DNA from: Gari tellinella
Lineage: Eukaryota; Mollusca; Bivalvia; Cardiida; Psammobiidae
Assembly: GCA_922989275.2 (NCBI GenBank)
Contig: OV277866.1
Span: forward strand, 30,583,246-30,647,245
Direction of reading: 5' to 3'
DNA length: 64,000 nucleotides
The notes below the pieces were generated by a model. The model was not told where the DNA came from. It was given only the letters and a program-made list of their open reading frames with translations, and did no database searches. A program made the translations under genes and the position numbers. Positions 10,470-20,189 of the stretch are shown here, one piece after another. Within the stretch, counting starts at the first letter, position 1. Each line of letters starts with the position of its first letter.

Positions 10470-11107
10470 GTTTGTGATTCAGTTTGCACATTTTAGACAA
10501 ACTAGAACGGTTACCACTTCACTGCAGACATTTTCAATAAGGTTTTACAATAAGGTCAAAGGTGTAAGCCAAGGTCAAAATGACTTAAAAATGATATATG
10601 ACACTCTGCAACTTCTGAGTAACATTTATGCCAAGTATCAAGTGAATCAGGTTGAAAGTGAAGGAGGAGTTCAAAGTACAAGCTTTGCCTGCCAATTTCA
10701 AGACCAATCTAAAGGCCAAAGGTCAAGGTCACAGAGATTTGAATTTTGTGTCTTGCACATTTTGCCTGCCAATTTCAAGACCAATATCAAGGACAAAGGT
10801 CAAGGTCAAAGAGACCTGAAATTTGTGTCTTGCACATCTACTACTCCTGAGTAAGTGAAGGAGGAGTTCAAAGTACAAGATTTTGCCTGCCAATTTCAAG
10901 ACAAATTTCAAGGCAAGAGGTCAAGGTCAAAGAGACCTGAAATTTGTGTCTTGCACATCTACTACACCTGAGTAACATTTATGCCAAGTATCAAATGAAT
11001 CAGAATGAAACTGAAGGAGGAGTTGAAAATACAAGATTTTGCAGACAGACCGACCAATCGACTGATTCCAGTATACCCACTCAAACTCTGTTTGTTGGGG
11101 TATAGTT
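10470..11107 (+). mobile_element. Family J HINE-like element
   Basis: Three imperfect tandem units carry TTGCCTGCCAATTTCAAGAC, AAAGGTCAAGGTCAAAGAGA and AATTTGTGTCTTGCACAT, followed by GTGAAGGAGGAGTTC. The 3' end has GCAGACAGACCGACC and a terminal stem-loop TATACCCACTCAAAC..GTTTGTTGGGGTATA. This is the same plan as C, D and E: tandem core, GACA-type microsatellite, 3' hairpin. The 126-codon frame at 10474-10854 is a by-product of the repeat units. Confidence 0.65.
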
Positions 11108-11118
11108 AATCTGTGCTT

Positions 11119-11189
11119 AACCCATTACTCCATAACCTGTTTCTAGTTTTAAAGAAAAGTGATCACTTAAAAGCAGTTTGAAAGTAAAG
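11119..11189 (-). mobile_element. Family A fragment
   Basis: TTAACCCATTACTCCATAACCTGTTTCTAG to GCAGTTTGAAAGTAAAGCA, cut in the first hairpin arm. Confidence 0.75.
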
Positions 11190-11936
11190 CATCTGGATAC
11201 AAACTTTTTCAAAATACTATATTTACATTTGCCCCATTCAATTCCATTGAAAAATTTGCCTTCATTTTGTATAAACACAATTTCTCGAGAGGGCATGACT
11301 TGTGGATAAGTTTCGAAGAGGAGGTGGGGCGGGGCATATGCAGTTTTCATTGGCGAAGTAATCTTTGGAACTTATAATAGACAGCAAATATTTGGCGGAT
11401 TTTTCAAAATTTGTTCTTAATCCGATCTATGCCTTCCTTAATTAGTGAAAACCATGATTCTTCTTGACCTTTTTTTCTGCTTTCGAATGTACACAGCTTA
11501 AGTAATTCATTCATGGCTGTTGTGATAGGGTACACATTATTCCTGTTATCAACCTCTAATATCGATCAAACATACGTGCGTACAAACAAAATGTTAATCT
11601 AGTATTAGAAATTACAGCAAAAACAGCTACAAACAGTTTAGGATCACAAAGAGCTTTTGCTCAAACAAAAATGGTGCACTGAAAGTTACAAGCCTAGAAA
11701 CATTTTTCCACACATTTACGTATATGTAAGAGCTTCAATTAAACTTATAGTTTTGGGAGTCTTCTTTAACAAAGGCCTCGTTCAGCCAAATTCTGATAGT
11801 ATACCTCTGTTGGTCATTGGACTACTTATTGAAACTATCGTTTAAGTTTCCCAGTGATGACTTTTTCAACTCCTAGATATTGCAGTTGACATAATATGTG
11901 CCCAGGAAATTTAAACATAAACAATAACTATACCAC
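11190..11936. other. No gene or repeat recognised
   Basis: Short open frames on both strands (11117-11350 minus, 11657-11845 plus) lack any family signature. Confidence 0.5.
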
Positions 11937-12075
11937 TCAGGGTACCTATTTACACCTTGGTTGAGAGGAGCGTCAGAATTTATTTCTTGCATCCCGAGAA
12001 ATTCATGTTGAGTGAGTAGCAGGATTCGAACTGAGGACCTTCCGATCCCAAATCAGATGTTCTACCAGGTTAACC
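11937..12075 (-). mobile_element. tRNA-derived SINE, truncated
   Basis: Read on the minus strand: TTAACCTGGTAGAACATCTG, then the Pol III B-box-like AGTTCGAATCCTGC, then the body CTCAACCAAGGTGTAAATAGG. The body corresponds to CTCCTCTCCACCCAGG..AAAATGGGTACC of the longer SINE at 43317, so both belong to one tRNA-headed SINE type. The middle (CTTGAGCAAGAC) and 3' tail are missing or diverged. Confidence 0.65.
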
Positions 12076-12239
12076 CTTTTCAGTCAGTTTTAAAATTAAG
12101 ATTGGTCAATTTGTTTGAAAAAATTTACATCGAAAGGTCCTCAGCTATAACGGAAAGTGTTGAACTTACTGTTTGAACAAATTATTAGATGCATGAATGC
12201 TAAATGTCCTAAACTAGAGGTATGACTTTGTCTATAAGA

Positions 12240-12480
12240 CAAAATTAATATGATGCCCCCGCCGGCAAAAATTTGACTAAGTTCAACTGACTGTAAATTT
12301 ATAAAAAATTAAAGCAGATCAAAATCCTGTTAACAAACACATCTATGGTATATGTGCAAACACTCTGCCAAGAAGTTATAAGGTTGTAGCTTGAAAACTA
12401 AGAGGACTTAGCCAGACAAAGTATGTACTGTATGTGGGATGGACAGACGAACGGACGTACTTACATTACGATACTTATGT
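12240..12480. repeat. Probable old interspersed repeat
   Basis: The phrases GCCAAGAAGTTATAAGGTTGTAGCTTG and GGATGGACAGACGAACGGACG resemble the tail of bivalve interspersed repeats that end in GGACGGACG tracts. Only one copy in the window; remembered resemblance only. Confidence 0.4.
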
Positions 12481-12568
12481 GGCTATTTTCTATTGTATTC
12501 TTTTGGGTGGCTAGCCACACAAGAGACAATTTCTTTTTGTTCTAACTTGTTATAGAATGATCTGGAGG

Positions 12569-12590
12569 CTAACCCTACCCCTAACCCTAT
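12569..12590. repeat. Short telomere-like tract
   Basis: CTAACCCTACCCCTAACCCTA contains two to three imperfect copies of the TTAGGG complement. Too short to be a telomere; an interstitial tract or chance. Confidence 0.4.
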
Positions 12591-12892
12591 GTCCCACAAC
12601 TGGCCAGGTTAATGTCAAACGGTATGCCCCCGACTGATTGTAGCGGAGGCATAAAAAATTCCTCTTTGTGTGAGAAGGTATGTATGTCCATGCCAACGTA
12701 AGTTCCATCCTTTAAATTATTACTTCCAATCCTACCTCTGTTAACGGAGCTCTGTTTAAATGACGTTGAAAGGTGACATTTTGTTTTGTCATGAAATGTT
12801 AAGCCACAGATGGTTTTGGTCTGAGTGTAATGGGAACTTATGTCATTGTCCGTGCCCGTACTCAGTAAACTCTGACCATACAGCACCTCTTA

Positions 12893-13326
12893 CAGTCGAA
12901 CTTCAATATCTCAAACTTGGTTAACCCATTACCCCATAAATACGCCTTTTTACACCTCTATTTTATTCATTCCCTGAAGAAAATAGTTCCAATTTATACT
13001 GCTACAAATAAAAATCATAAGAATTTGTTTCTATATTCAAGCAGATAATAGCTTAAAGCAGGCTGAAAGTAAAGCAGAATGTGCCATAAGGCACATTCTG
13101 CTTTACTTTCAACCTGCTTTAAGTGATCATCTTTCTTTAAAACTACATACAAGCGATTGTGGTAATGGGTTATAAAACAGAGTGACCTGTATTTCAAAGT
13201 TAAAACGTAGCTTAGCCACGTTTTAACTTTGAAATATTGGTATGTTCGACTTAACCTAGCATGAAATAATGCAGTTCATGTGTCAAACTATTGGATAGTT
13301 TGAGTTAAGAGATCGAAGTTCGACTG
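12893..13326. mobile_element. Element O, TA MITE carrying an A copy
   Basis: Ends CAGTCGAACTTCAATATC and GATCGAAGTTCGACTG flanked by TA. Inside, GTTAAAACGTAGCTTAGCCACGTTTTAAC is the O palindrome with TTTCAAAG and CTTTGAAA shoulders. Termini match N, so O is a shorter Tigger/pogo-type derivative. A family A copy is inserted in its left half at TTAA. Confidence 0.85.
12921..13172 (+). mobile_element. Family A inserted in O
   Basis: TTAACCCATTACCCCATAAATACG..GTGGTAATGGGTTA, with a full hairpin and tip GTGCCATAAGGCAC. It lies at the GGTTAA of O. Uninterrupted O copies at 47854 and 54047 read CTCGGTTAAAT at this place, which confirms the boundary. Confidence 0.9.
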
Positions 13327-13337
13327 TATGTTCAAAT

Positions 13338-13523
13338 TCCATATTAGAGGGAGTAAACTAGATATTTACAACAGTTTCTTCTTTATATCTAAACAAAACC
13401 CTATGGTGTGACTATTCATTAAAATTGTCTCGCAGAGAGGATTTTCAAGAGTTGTCACACCATAGACTTTTTTCAGTCATAAAGATTTTAGGTTTCTTAA
13501 TACTCCCCTTGTCTGGAGCCCTG
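13338..13523 (-). mobile_element. Family B copy
   Basis: GAGGGAGTAAACTAG on the left, ACTCCCCTTGTCTGGAGCCCTG on the right. The stem is decayed (AAAATTGTCTCGCAGAGAGGATTTT). The left terminus is lost beside O. Confidence 0.75.
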
Positions 13524-13784
13524 AATTTAAACCCACTCAAAAATAGTATTTGCCTTAATTGCCTGAAGCTGACTAAAACTGCTTTTTACACTGTTATATT
13601 ACAAAGTCTGCTGCAAATATCTCTTGCCAGAATCAGAACCACTATAGCCCCGGGTATCATGTAAGGGGGTTAGGATGAAGACTGAAAATATGATGAATTA
13701 ACCCTCTTTATTGAAAGTCAAAAGCTTAACTCAATACACCATAAATACCTGGGGCATTTTTCATAAAACTTTTTACAACAAGAG

Positions 13785-14066
13785 CCCCATGGGGCATATT
13801 TCGCTCACCTGAGAATAGCTGAAAAAATGGAGATAATGATTTATGTCCAGGACTGACCTAGATATGCAACAGACCGGAACAATTTGAACAAAATATGTAA
13901 AGGATATTTAAAAGTGTCACCATACCGAAGCTCTGGCCATATTAGTGTCAGAGAAGAAGACGTTTGAAGATTTTTTAAGTTTTCATTGAAAAAAATTCTA
14001 TTTTTAGCTCCTGTGACCTAGTTATCAACCAACCAGAACCATTTGAACAAATTTGGTATAGAATGC
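13785..14066 (+). mobile_element. Family C 5' fragment
   Basis: ACAAGAGCCCCATGGGGC, then the subterminal repeat GCTCACCTGAG, then the internal units (AGAAGAAGACGTTTGAA, TTTAGCTCCTGTGACCTAG). It stops at GGTATAGAATG, where an A-like piece (ACAGCCTGCTTTAAGCTACCAT, 14072-14095) begins. Confidence 0.8.
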
Positions 14067-14094
14067 TTTTACTTACAGCCTGCTTTAAGCTACC

Positions 14095-14155
14095 ATGTAC
14101 TGGGAAAAAAATCCGAAGATTTAGGAAACATCCGGAGAAATGGCAGCCCTGACAG
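14095..14155. repeat. Family W end
   Basis: ATCCGAAGATTTAGGAAACATCCGGAGAAATGGCAGCCCT matches in reverse the left part of the W repeat at 45060 (CAATTTCTCCGGATTTTTTCC, ATCTTCAGATTTT). Confidence 0.55.
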
Positions 14156-14165
14156 GATTAGATTG

Positions 14166-14328
14166 TCTTATTGCTCCACTGAAGAAACTTTATACAGTTG
14201 TGAAAATGTACCATAAGAAATATTTTCTATATCCTTGCAGTTGACATAATTATAATCTGCTTCACTTTCAACCTGCTTTAGTGGTCATCTGTCTTTAAAA
14301 CTAGACATAGACTATGGGGTAAACGGTT
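14166..14328 (+). mobile_element. Family A copy, hairpin reduced
   Basis: TTGCTCCACTGAAGAAACTTTATACAG..ACTATGGGGTAAACGGTTA. Only the right hairpin arm (CTTCACTTTCAACCTGCTTTAG) is retained. Confidence 0.7.
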
Positions 14329-14455
14329 ATGAGAGCTAAAAGTATACTGTTCAAGTCCCCCACCTTTGCTACTGACTCAAAAGTCCTGGACATTGCATGT
14401 TTCCATGGTGACCCGGTAATGTCCCAGCATCTGTTTGTTACTTGTCTGCACCAAC

Positions 14456-14469
14456 AGCAGCAGCAGCAG
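14456..14469. repeat. (CAG)n microsatellite
   Basis: Five near-perfect CAG units (ACAGCAGCAGCAGCAG). Confidence 0.7.
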
Positions 14470-14498
14470 TTGCATTGCATCACTAAATATCAGGTGAT

Positions 14499-14691
14499 CA
14501 GGGCTCCAGATAAGGGGAAGTAAAGTGAGCAAAACCAACATTTTCTCTCTTATTTCAGTACCAAATCCTATAGTGTTACTACTCATTAGAATCGTCTCTT
14601 CGAGACGATTCTAATGAGTAGTGACACCGTAGGGTTTAAAACAGAAATAAAGATTTTAATTTTTGAAATACTCCCCTTATCTGGAGCCCTG
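14499..14691 (-). mobile_element. Family B, complete, with GTGAT duplication
   Basis: CAGGGCTCCAGATAAGGGG..CTTATCTGGAGCCCTG. Flanked by GTGAT on both sides (14494-14498 and 14692-14696). The palindrome is near perfect, with tip GTCTCTTCGAGAC. Confidence 0.9.
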
Positions 14692-15232
14692 GTGATATTG
14701 TAGACTGATTAAGCCCGGCAGAATTAGTCGAAGTCACTCGAAAATATGACAAAGCAAAAGTTTTACTATCTCGAAAAAGCGTGTGACAGCGGCATTTGAC
14801 TAGCAATATGGAGTGCCAAGCAACAATTAAGCTGTGCAATCAGATGAGGGTTGGCAACAAATGCTGATTGAATTTATAAAATCCTTTCCTCACCTGTTGT
14901 TTAACCTGTATATGAGTAGACAGACTGGTTCCAGATCATACTACAATCAACAAGTGTTTCTAAACCAGATTTAATAGAGAACCAGTCCATTGTTATTGGC
15001 TTTAAAGAAAAACAGAAATATAAAGACAGTCTAAACATGAAAAGACACAGTCTGTAAAGCAGATGTCGCTCTGTATTTGTTCAAAGGACTTGTGAATTTC
15101 ATTGCCCACGATTCATGTGGACGTGAGTTGGCTGTTTCATGTCATCTGCTTATAATGTGTTGCTATGTATAGATGTTCTGGAATAGTTTATGTGCATTGT
15201 ATAATTTGCGTCAATCTAATAAAGAAATTCAA
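14692..15232. other. No gene or repeat recognised
   Basis: No domain, hairpin or repeat unit identified. The overlapping 64-69 codon frames upstream (14301-14586) run through the CAG tract and part of B. Confidence 0.5.
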
Positions 15233-15413
15233 TTAACCCTTTACACCATAGACACACCTTTTTATGCATTTAATTAATTCCTCTACTGGAGACATTAGTT
15301 CCATTTTATACAGTAATGAATGCGCAACAAAATATTCTACTCTATTTTTGACCTGCTTTAACTGGTCACCTGTCTTTGAAATGAAAAAAAAAATTATCTG
15401 GTAAAGGGTTTAA
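15233..15413 (+). mobile_element. Family A, left hairpin arm lost
   Basis: TTAACCCTTTACACCATAGACAC..ATCTGGTAAAGGGTTTAA. Only the right arm ACCTGCTTTAACTGGTCACC remains. Confidence 0.75.
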
Positions 15414-15469
15414 CTGAATTCCATAGCATGCAACATCTCCAGTATAAAAGAACATTTCAAAGTTTTCAG

Positions 15470-15590
15470 ACAATAAATTTTAAAATTTTCATCAAATTTT
15501 ATGTTGTGACTACTCATTAGAATCGTCTCGAAGAGACGATTCTAATGAGTAGTCACAACATAGATTTTAACAGAGACATAAAGGATTTAA
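15470..15590 (-). mobile_element. Family B core
   Basis: GTTGTGACTACTCATTAGAATCG..CGATTCTAATGAGTAGTCACAAC, with tip GTCTCGAAGAGAC and AACAGAGACATAAAGG on the right. The outer ends are lost. The stem changed on both arms (GTTGTGAC/GTCACAAC instead of GGTGTCAC/GTGACACC). Confidence 0.75.
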
Positions 15591-15974
15591 GTTGTTTACC
15601 CTGTTATGTGAAGCCTTGCAAGGCCTATTGTTTTTGTTGGACTTTATCTGGATTGCAACTGTTGGTAAGGTCAATACTCATCGCTCATGCTCAAAGAGAT
15701 AAGCAGAAACCTCTAATGTACATGGAGGAATCACGCAATCTGCAAACATATACTATATCAACGCTTCAAGAGAAGACCATAAATTTCTTTTTATCCTGAT
15801 TCTGTTGTGCAATCATAAAAAATTTATATATAGTGTTTGGTGGCGACAGATTTTATGTATTTAAAGTGCTTTGTTTTTCTCTTTAATCTCATGTATAGTG
15901 AAGCTTAATTGTATTCATAACATAGCAATTTTTAGAAGAAAACATATCACAGTTAGGAGCTGGTGACTGCTATA
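15591..15974. other. No gene recognised
   Basis: An 84-codon plus frame starts inside the B core and has no recognisable domain. Confidence 0.5.
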
Positions 15975-16168
15975 CAGGGTTCCAGATAAGAGGGAGTAAA
16001 CTGCACATATACAACATTTTCTCTCTTATTTTAGCATCAAATCCTATGATGTTACTACTCATTAGAATCGTCTCTTCGAGACGATTCTAATGAGCAATGA
16101 CACCATAGGGTTTAAAGCAGATAAAAAGATTTAAGTTTTTAAAATACTCCCCCTTATCTGGAGCCCTG
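15975..16168 (-). mobile_element. Family B, complete, with GCTATA duplication
   Basis: CAGGGTTCCAGATAAG..CTTATCTGGAGCCCTG between direct repeats GCTATA (15969-15974, 16169-16174). Tip GTCTCTTCGAGAC. Confidence 0.92.
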
Positions 16169-16198
16169 GCTATACAGTTCTGCTAAAATTCAATAATA

Positions 16199-16420
16199 GT
16201 GCTCCCTCCCTACAATGATTCCTTCCTTTCCAACAATGCTTGCAACTGTTGCCCAAACAAGACAACAATGTTTAATTCTTCCCTCCGTATAATGTTCCAA
16301 CTCCTCAACTCCATATGAAAGACACACACAATTTTAGTTTCCCAAAGTGTGTTGTTGTAGAGATCGAGGGAGCGCTCTGTTAAAAACATTTTGACTTGTG
16401 ATCTTTTACAGCTGTTTTTC
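16199..16420. repeat. Family Y repeat
   Basis: GTGCTCCCTCCCTACAATG at the left is the reverse of the right end of the Y repeat at 3340-3738. TTCTTCCCTCCGTATAATG lies further in. Function and class unknown. Confidence 0.45.
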
Positions 16421-16683
16421 ATTCCATCCATACATAAATACATAATTATTATGATTTTACATAATTTGTTATTTGAGATAATTAATCATTTAATAAGTAT
16501 GCAATCAATTTGTTAAGTAACATTTTCAGACAGCTCAGTAATATAGTCATAACAATGAATGTCAATTCTATAATATAGTCAACCTTGTTTTCAACCCTTC
16601 TCCTGCTGTATACATATAATCCTTTCACACTTTTTAAAAACAGTGTATACCCAGATCACATTGAGCCCCAAAAGAAGCTGTCT
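16421..16683. other. No gene or repeat recognised
   Basis: AT-rich. CCCTTCTCCTGCTGTATA near 16600 faintly recalls a P end, but no partner end was found. Confidence 0.4.
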
Positions 16684-16833
16684 GGGTCCAAGGTTATAAA
16701 GCGTTTGAGCTGAGTCTGAGTTTATTCTCAAGCATTTGATTGGTCAGATTTGAGCCTAGGCTCAAATCTGACCAATCAAATGCTTGAGAATGACTTTTAA
16801 GACTCAGCTCAAAAGCTTTATAACCTTGGACCC
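16684..16833. mobile_element. Family S giant palindrome
   Basis: GGGTCCAAGGTTATAAAGC and GCTTTATAACCTTGGACCC are perfectly inverted. The inner arms TCAAGCATTTGATTGGTCAG and CTGACCAATCAAATGCTTGA meet at AGCCTAGGCT. About 150 bp folds as one hairpin with a nearly perfect stem and essentially no loop, interrupted only near GAGTCTGAGTTTATT / AATGACTTTTAAGACTC. A foldback MITE. Confidence 0.85.
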
Positions 16834-16998
16834 TGATCAAGGTTGTACTGTTTACTTATAGGGTCTGTCTGGCATGAGTCTGCACTCTTTCTTTTGGGGA
16901 AAAAAAAACACCTGATTTTATTGGCCAATGGATTGGTTCAGATGGTAGATGTTCAAAGTGGGCGGAGTTTTATCTATGAATATTCAGCAGGAGAAAGG

Positions 16999-17245
16999 TT
17001 AACCCATTACCCCATAGCCTGTTTCTAGTTTTGAATATAGGTGACCACTTAAAGCTGGTTGAAAGTAAAGCAGAATGCGCCTTAGGCGCATTCTGTTTTA
17101 CTTTCAGCCTGCTTTAAGCTTACATCTGCTAGAATATAGAAAATATTTTTAATGGATCACATTTATGACTGTATGTATTAAGCAGAACTATTTTCTTCAC
17201 TGTGAGAATAAATTAAAAAGGCATATTTATGGGGTAATGGGTTAA
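16999..17245 (-). mobile_element. Family A, full length
   Basis: TTAACCCATTACCCCATAGC..TTATGGGGTAATGGGTTAA. Tip GCGCCTTAGGCGC. Both TTAA ends intact. Confidence 0.92.
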
Positions 17246-17440
17246 AGAACAGTAGCAGGAGATAGGTTGTGGCTAAATGTAATTTGCAGTCATGTAAGTT
17301 TCCTGTTTCATACAGTGTTTTTCCTTCCCTGGTTACACAATCAAGATTTCTTTTCCTTTATATATCAGATTTCCTATCTCTGCATTGCAGTCCTTTTTAT
17401 ACCAGCTTTTCTATTTTAAAAACGAAAAAAAATAATTCTG

Positions 17441-17583
17441 GATTAAATCCTATGCTGTCACTACTCATTAGAATCGTCTCTTCTAGATGATTCTAATGAG
17501 TAGTAACACTATAGGATTTGATGCTGAAATTAGTGAGGAAATTCTGGATATATTCAGTTTACTCCCTCTTATCTGGAGCCCTG
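17441..17583 (+). mobile_element. Family B, left end lost
   Basis: TAAATCCTATGCTGTCACTACTC..GAGTAGTAACACTATAGGATT and the right end CTCCCTCTTATCTGGAGCCCTG. The stem tip GTCTCTTCTAGATG is mismatched. Confidence 0.8.
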
Positions 17584-17709
17584 GGTCCGAGGTTATAAAG
17601 CTTTTGACTTGAGTCTAAACTCGTTCTCAAGCCTAGGCTCAAATCTGACCAATCAAATGCTTGGGAACACACTTAGACTCAACTAAAATGCTTTATAAGC
17701 TCGGAGCCA
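17584..17709. mobile_element. Family S, one arm shortened
   Basis: GGTCCGAGGTTATAAAGC and GCTTTATAAGCTCGGAGCC ends. The left arm has lost the ATTTGATTGGTCAGATT segment, so CAAGCCTAGGCTCAAATC.. remains one-sided. It abuts the B right end. Confidence 0.75.
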
Positions 17710-18430
17710 GCAATATACCGTTTCATACCACCTAGAGTTTTTGCAGCAAAATGTTATTCCTACCAAAGTTTACCTTGTGGTTGTTAGAATCAATAAATGC
17801 AGGACATGCCTTGTCCTTATATACCAGCAAACTTTGTAGACCAGACTCGGTTGTCACTTACTTCACACTCTTTATCTGGACATAAACTGCAACTTATAAC
17901 TGTTTTTTTACCTCCCCATGATTATTCATTTGTTTTTATTTCTCCCCATGGTTCAGGAATCTGCCATAAAAAGTTAGATACAAGTGATTTACACATAATT
18001 ATGGCCATGAGGGAAATTTTAAGGGTAACAGGAATTATTATCACCCCACGTTCTAGTCAATATGTTGAAAATCGATCTGATTCATGCTCTAATAGAACGC
18101 AAACCATGTGTGAAAATATCACATAAATCCTTGTGTGCTATTAAATGTGTGCATTTTGTCGGTGAAAACATTCACCACTACTATAGTCCATGGAAAGCTG
18201 TCTGAATGCCTGGATTAACTATCACTATCACTTTCATATACTTCAGTATTATACAGGCATTCTTGCGTAAAGCTATCACATTATTCAAAGAATCCTGAAA
18301 ATCTCTACAAAATCCAGCGATTTTTTACTGCATGATTCAAAAATAATGCAGAATGTGCACTTTTTTATCATTCTCCATAAAGCAATTGCCTGTATAATAA
18401 TTAATTCTTTGAAATTTGGTCATGTGGTGA
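17710..18430. other. No gene recognised
   Basis: A 109-codon plus frame at 17797-18126 is among the longer ones in the window. It has no recognisable motif or hydrophobic pattern, so it is not called. Confidence 0.5.
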
Positions 18431-18518
18431 ATCACATGACTAAACTGGCTATGGGGTATAAAGGGTTAAGAGCACATGTACTAACAATAGTATTGAAGAA
18501 AATATGGGGTAATGGGTT

Positions 18519-19157
18519 AAGTGGTTACCTGTATTCAAAACTAGAGACAGGCTATGGGGTAATGGATTAAGTGGTTACCTGTATTCAAAACTAGAGACAG
18601 GCTATGGGTTAAGTGGTTACCTGTATTCAAAACTAGAGACAGGCTATGGGGTAATGGATTAAGTGGTTACCTGTATTCAAAGCTAGAGACAGGCTATGGG
18701 GTAAAGGGTTAAGTGGTTACCTGTATTCAAAGCTAGAGACAGGCTATGGGGTAAAGGGTTAAGTGGTTACCTGTATTCAAAACTAGAGACAGACTATTGG
18801 GTAAAGGGTTAACCTTGAAGAAAAATAGTTTCAATCTAAAAAATCATGAAAATGTATTATAAGGAATATTTTTTTTATTCTAGCAGGTGGTAGCTTAAAG
18901 CAGGCTGAAAGTAAAGCAGAATGTGCCTTCTGCTTTACTTTTAACCTGCTTTAAGTAGTCACCTAATTTCAAAGCTAGAGACAGACTATGGGGTAAAGGG
19001 TTAAGTGGTTACCTGTATTTAAAGCTAGAGACAGGCTATGGGGTAAAGGGTTAAGTGGTCACCTGTATACAAAACTAGAGACAGTACTAGGCTATTGGGT
19101 AATGTGATAAGTGTTTACTTGTATTCAAAACTAAAGACAGGCTATGGGGTAAAGGAT
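18519..19157 (+). repeat. 51-bp TTAA-bounded array of the A right end
   Basis: About nine units of the form TTAAGTGGTTACCTGTATTC..AGGCTATGGGGTAAAGGG. Each equals the right terminus of A from the hairpin base to the end. Units lie on both sides of a left-truncated A (18808-19003). Most steps are 51 bp; one near 18608 is shorter (about 41). Every junction falls at TTAA or a one-base variant. Confidence 0.85.
18808..19003 (+). mobile_element. Family A inside the 51-bp array
   Basis: Starts TTAACCTTGAAGAAAAATAG, lacking the first 45 bp of A, and has a full hairpin with a short tip (GTGCCTTC). It ends CTATGGGGTAAAGGGTTAA. Confidence 0.8.
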
Positions 19158-19392
19158 TAACCCATTACCCCATAGCCTGTTTCTAGTTTTTAAAACGAGT
19201 GACAACTTAAATCAGGTTGAAAGTAAAGCAGAATGTGCCTGAGGGCACATTCTGCTTTACTTTTACCCTGCTTTAAGCGAAACTCTGCTGAATATAAAAA
19301 CTATTTCTTATGATACATATTTAGAACTATTTTCCTCAATGGATAAATAAACTAGAGGCATAAATAAGTGTATTTATTGGGTAAAGGGTTAA
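19157..19392 (-). mobile_element. Family A, full length
   Basis: TTAACCCATTACCCCATAGC..TATTGGGTAAAGGGTTAA. Tip GTGCCTGAGGGCAC. It shares its left TTAA with the last array unit. Confidence 0.88.
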
Positions 19393-19589
19393 GAGTACAT
19401 GACTGTACTAACACTAGTGATGTAGTTACAATCATGCAGTATCTCAGGTGCAACACAAATGTACTTCTTGCTCATCCCAGAACATAACTATTCAGATGTG
19501 TTACCAGATATGTCTGATCTACATTACTGTATATCTATATGTTACCGTCAAGCCGAAACTATAGCCAAAACAAAATTCAGTTAATTATT

Positions 19590-19705
19590 AGGTGTTTATG
19601 ACAGGTGACTGCTGAAAGCAAGGTGACAGTAAAACAGAAAACTCCTTTAGGAGCTTTCTGTTTTACTGTCACCTTGCTTTCAAGCTGTCACCTGTCTTTT
19701 ATACA
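19590..19705 (+). repeat. Family R hairpin with long stem
   Basis: ACAGGTGACTGCTGAAAGCAAGGTGACAGTAAAACAG..CTGTTTTACTGTCACCTTGCTTTCAAGCTGTCACCTGT, about 45 bp of stem with tip AACTCCTTTAGGAGCTT. Outer phrases ACCGTCAAGCCGAAAC (19545) and ACAGTCAAGCCAAAAC (19768) are direct, not inverted. Confidence 0.75.
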
Positions 19706-19834
19706 ATCAACTAGCATTCGTTTTAGTGGTCGTAATAAGAAACATTGTACTGTATATGCTACATGTACAGTCAAGCCAAAACAATTGGCACCACAATAGA
19801 CGGCTATTTTTTGTCTTTAATTGATATTGCAGGT

Positions 19835-19925
19835 GATTGCTTAAAAAGCAAGATGAAAGTAAAGTAGAAAACTCCTTTCGGAGCATTCTGCTTTAATTGT
19901 TTCTTGCTTTAAGCTACAATCCTGT
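19835..19925 (+). repeat. Family R hairpin, decayed
   Basis: GCAGGTGATTGCTTAAAAAGCAAGATGAAAG..TTGTTTCTTGCTTTAAGCTACAATCCTG with tip CTCCTTTCGGAGC. Confidence 0.65.
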
Positions 19926-20189
19926 GAATACTAGCCTAGTTGAGTTTTTTTTTATTATCAATGGTATGAAATATTGTAAGACTTTGCTGAAATATTCACA
20001 CTGTGTTAAGCAACTACTAAATAAAGATGCACAGCAATCCGTTAAGAGAAGTGACCTCTTCATGCAAGGCTATAAAAGTAGTGTACTTTCTAATATGAGC
20101 TTTCCGCATTAGTTTTTACCTGCATTAAATTAAGCTACCACCAGTCATCAATACTACAAATGTCTGGTCTTTTGAATAGTTACTTTCCC

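Noticed and set aside
10474..10854. Longest open frame, 126 codons
   Set aside because: It runs through the tandem units of repeat J; repeated phrases such as ACQFQDQ/ANFKTN mirror the DNA repeat, and there is no family resemblance.
12569..12590. Telomere or interstitial telomeric repeat
   Set aside because: Only two to three imperfect TTAGGG complements; within chance for this composition.
12587..12886. 99-codon minus frame as a gene
   Set aside because: Reasonable composition but no recognisable domain; left uncalled beside the O element. A protein search would decide.
16684..16833. Rho-independent terminators or microRNA precursors among the many hairpins
   Set aside because: The stems belong to dispersed MITEs with terminal repeats and target duplications; there is no evidence of processing.
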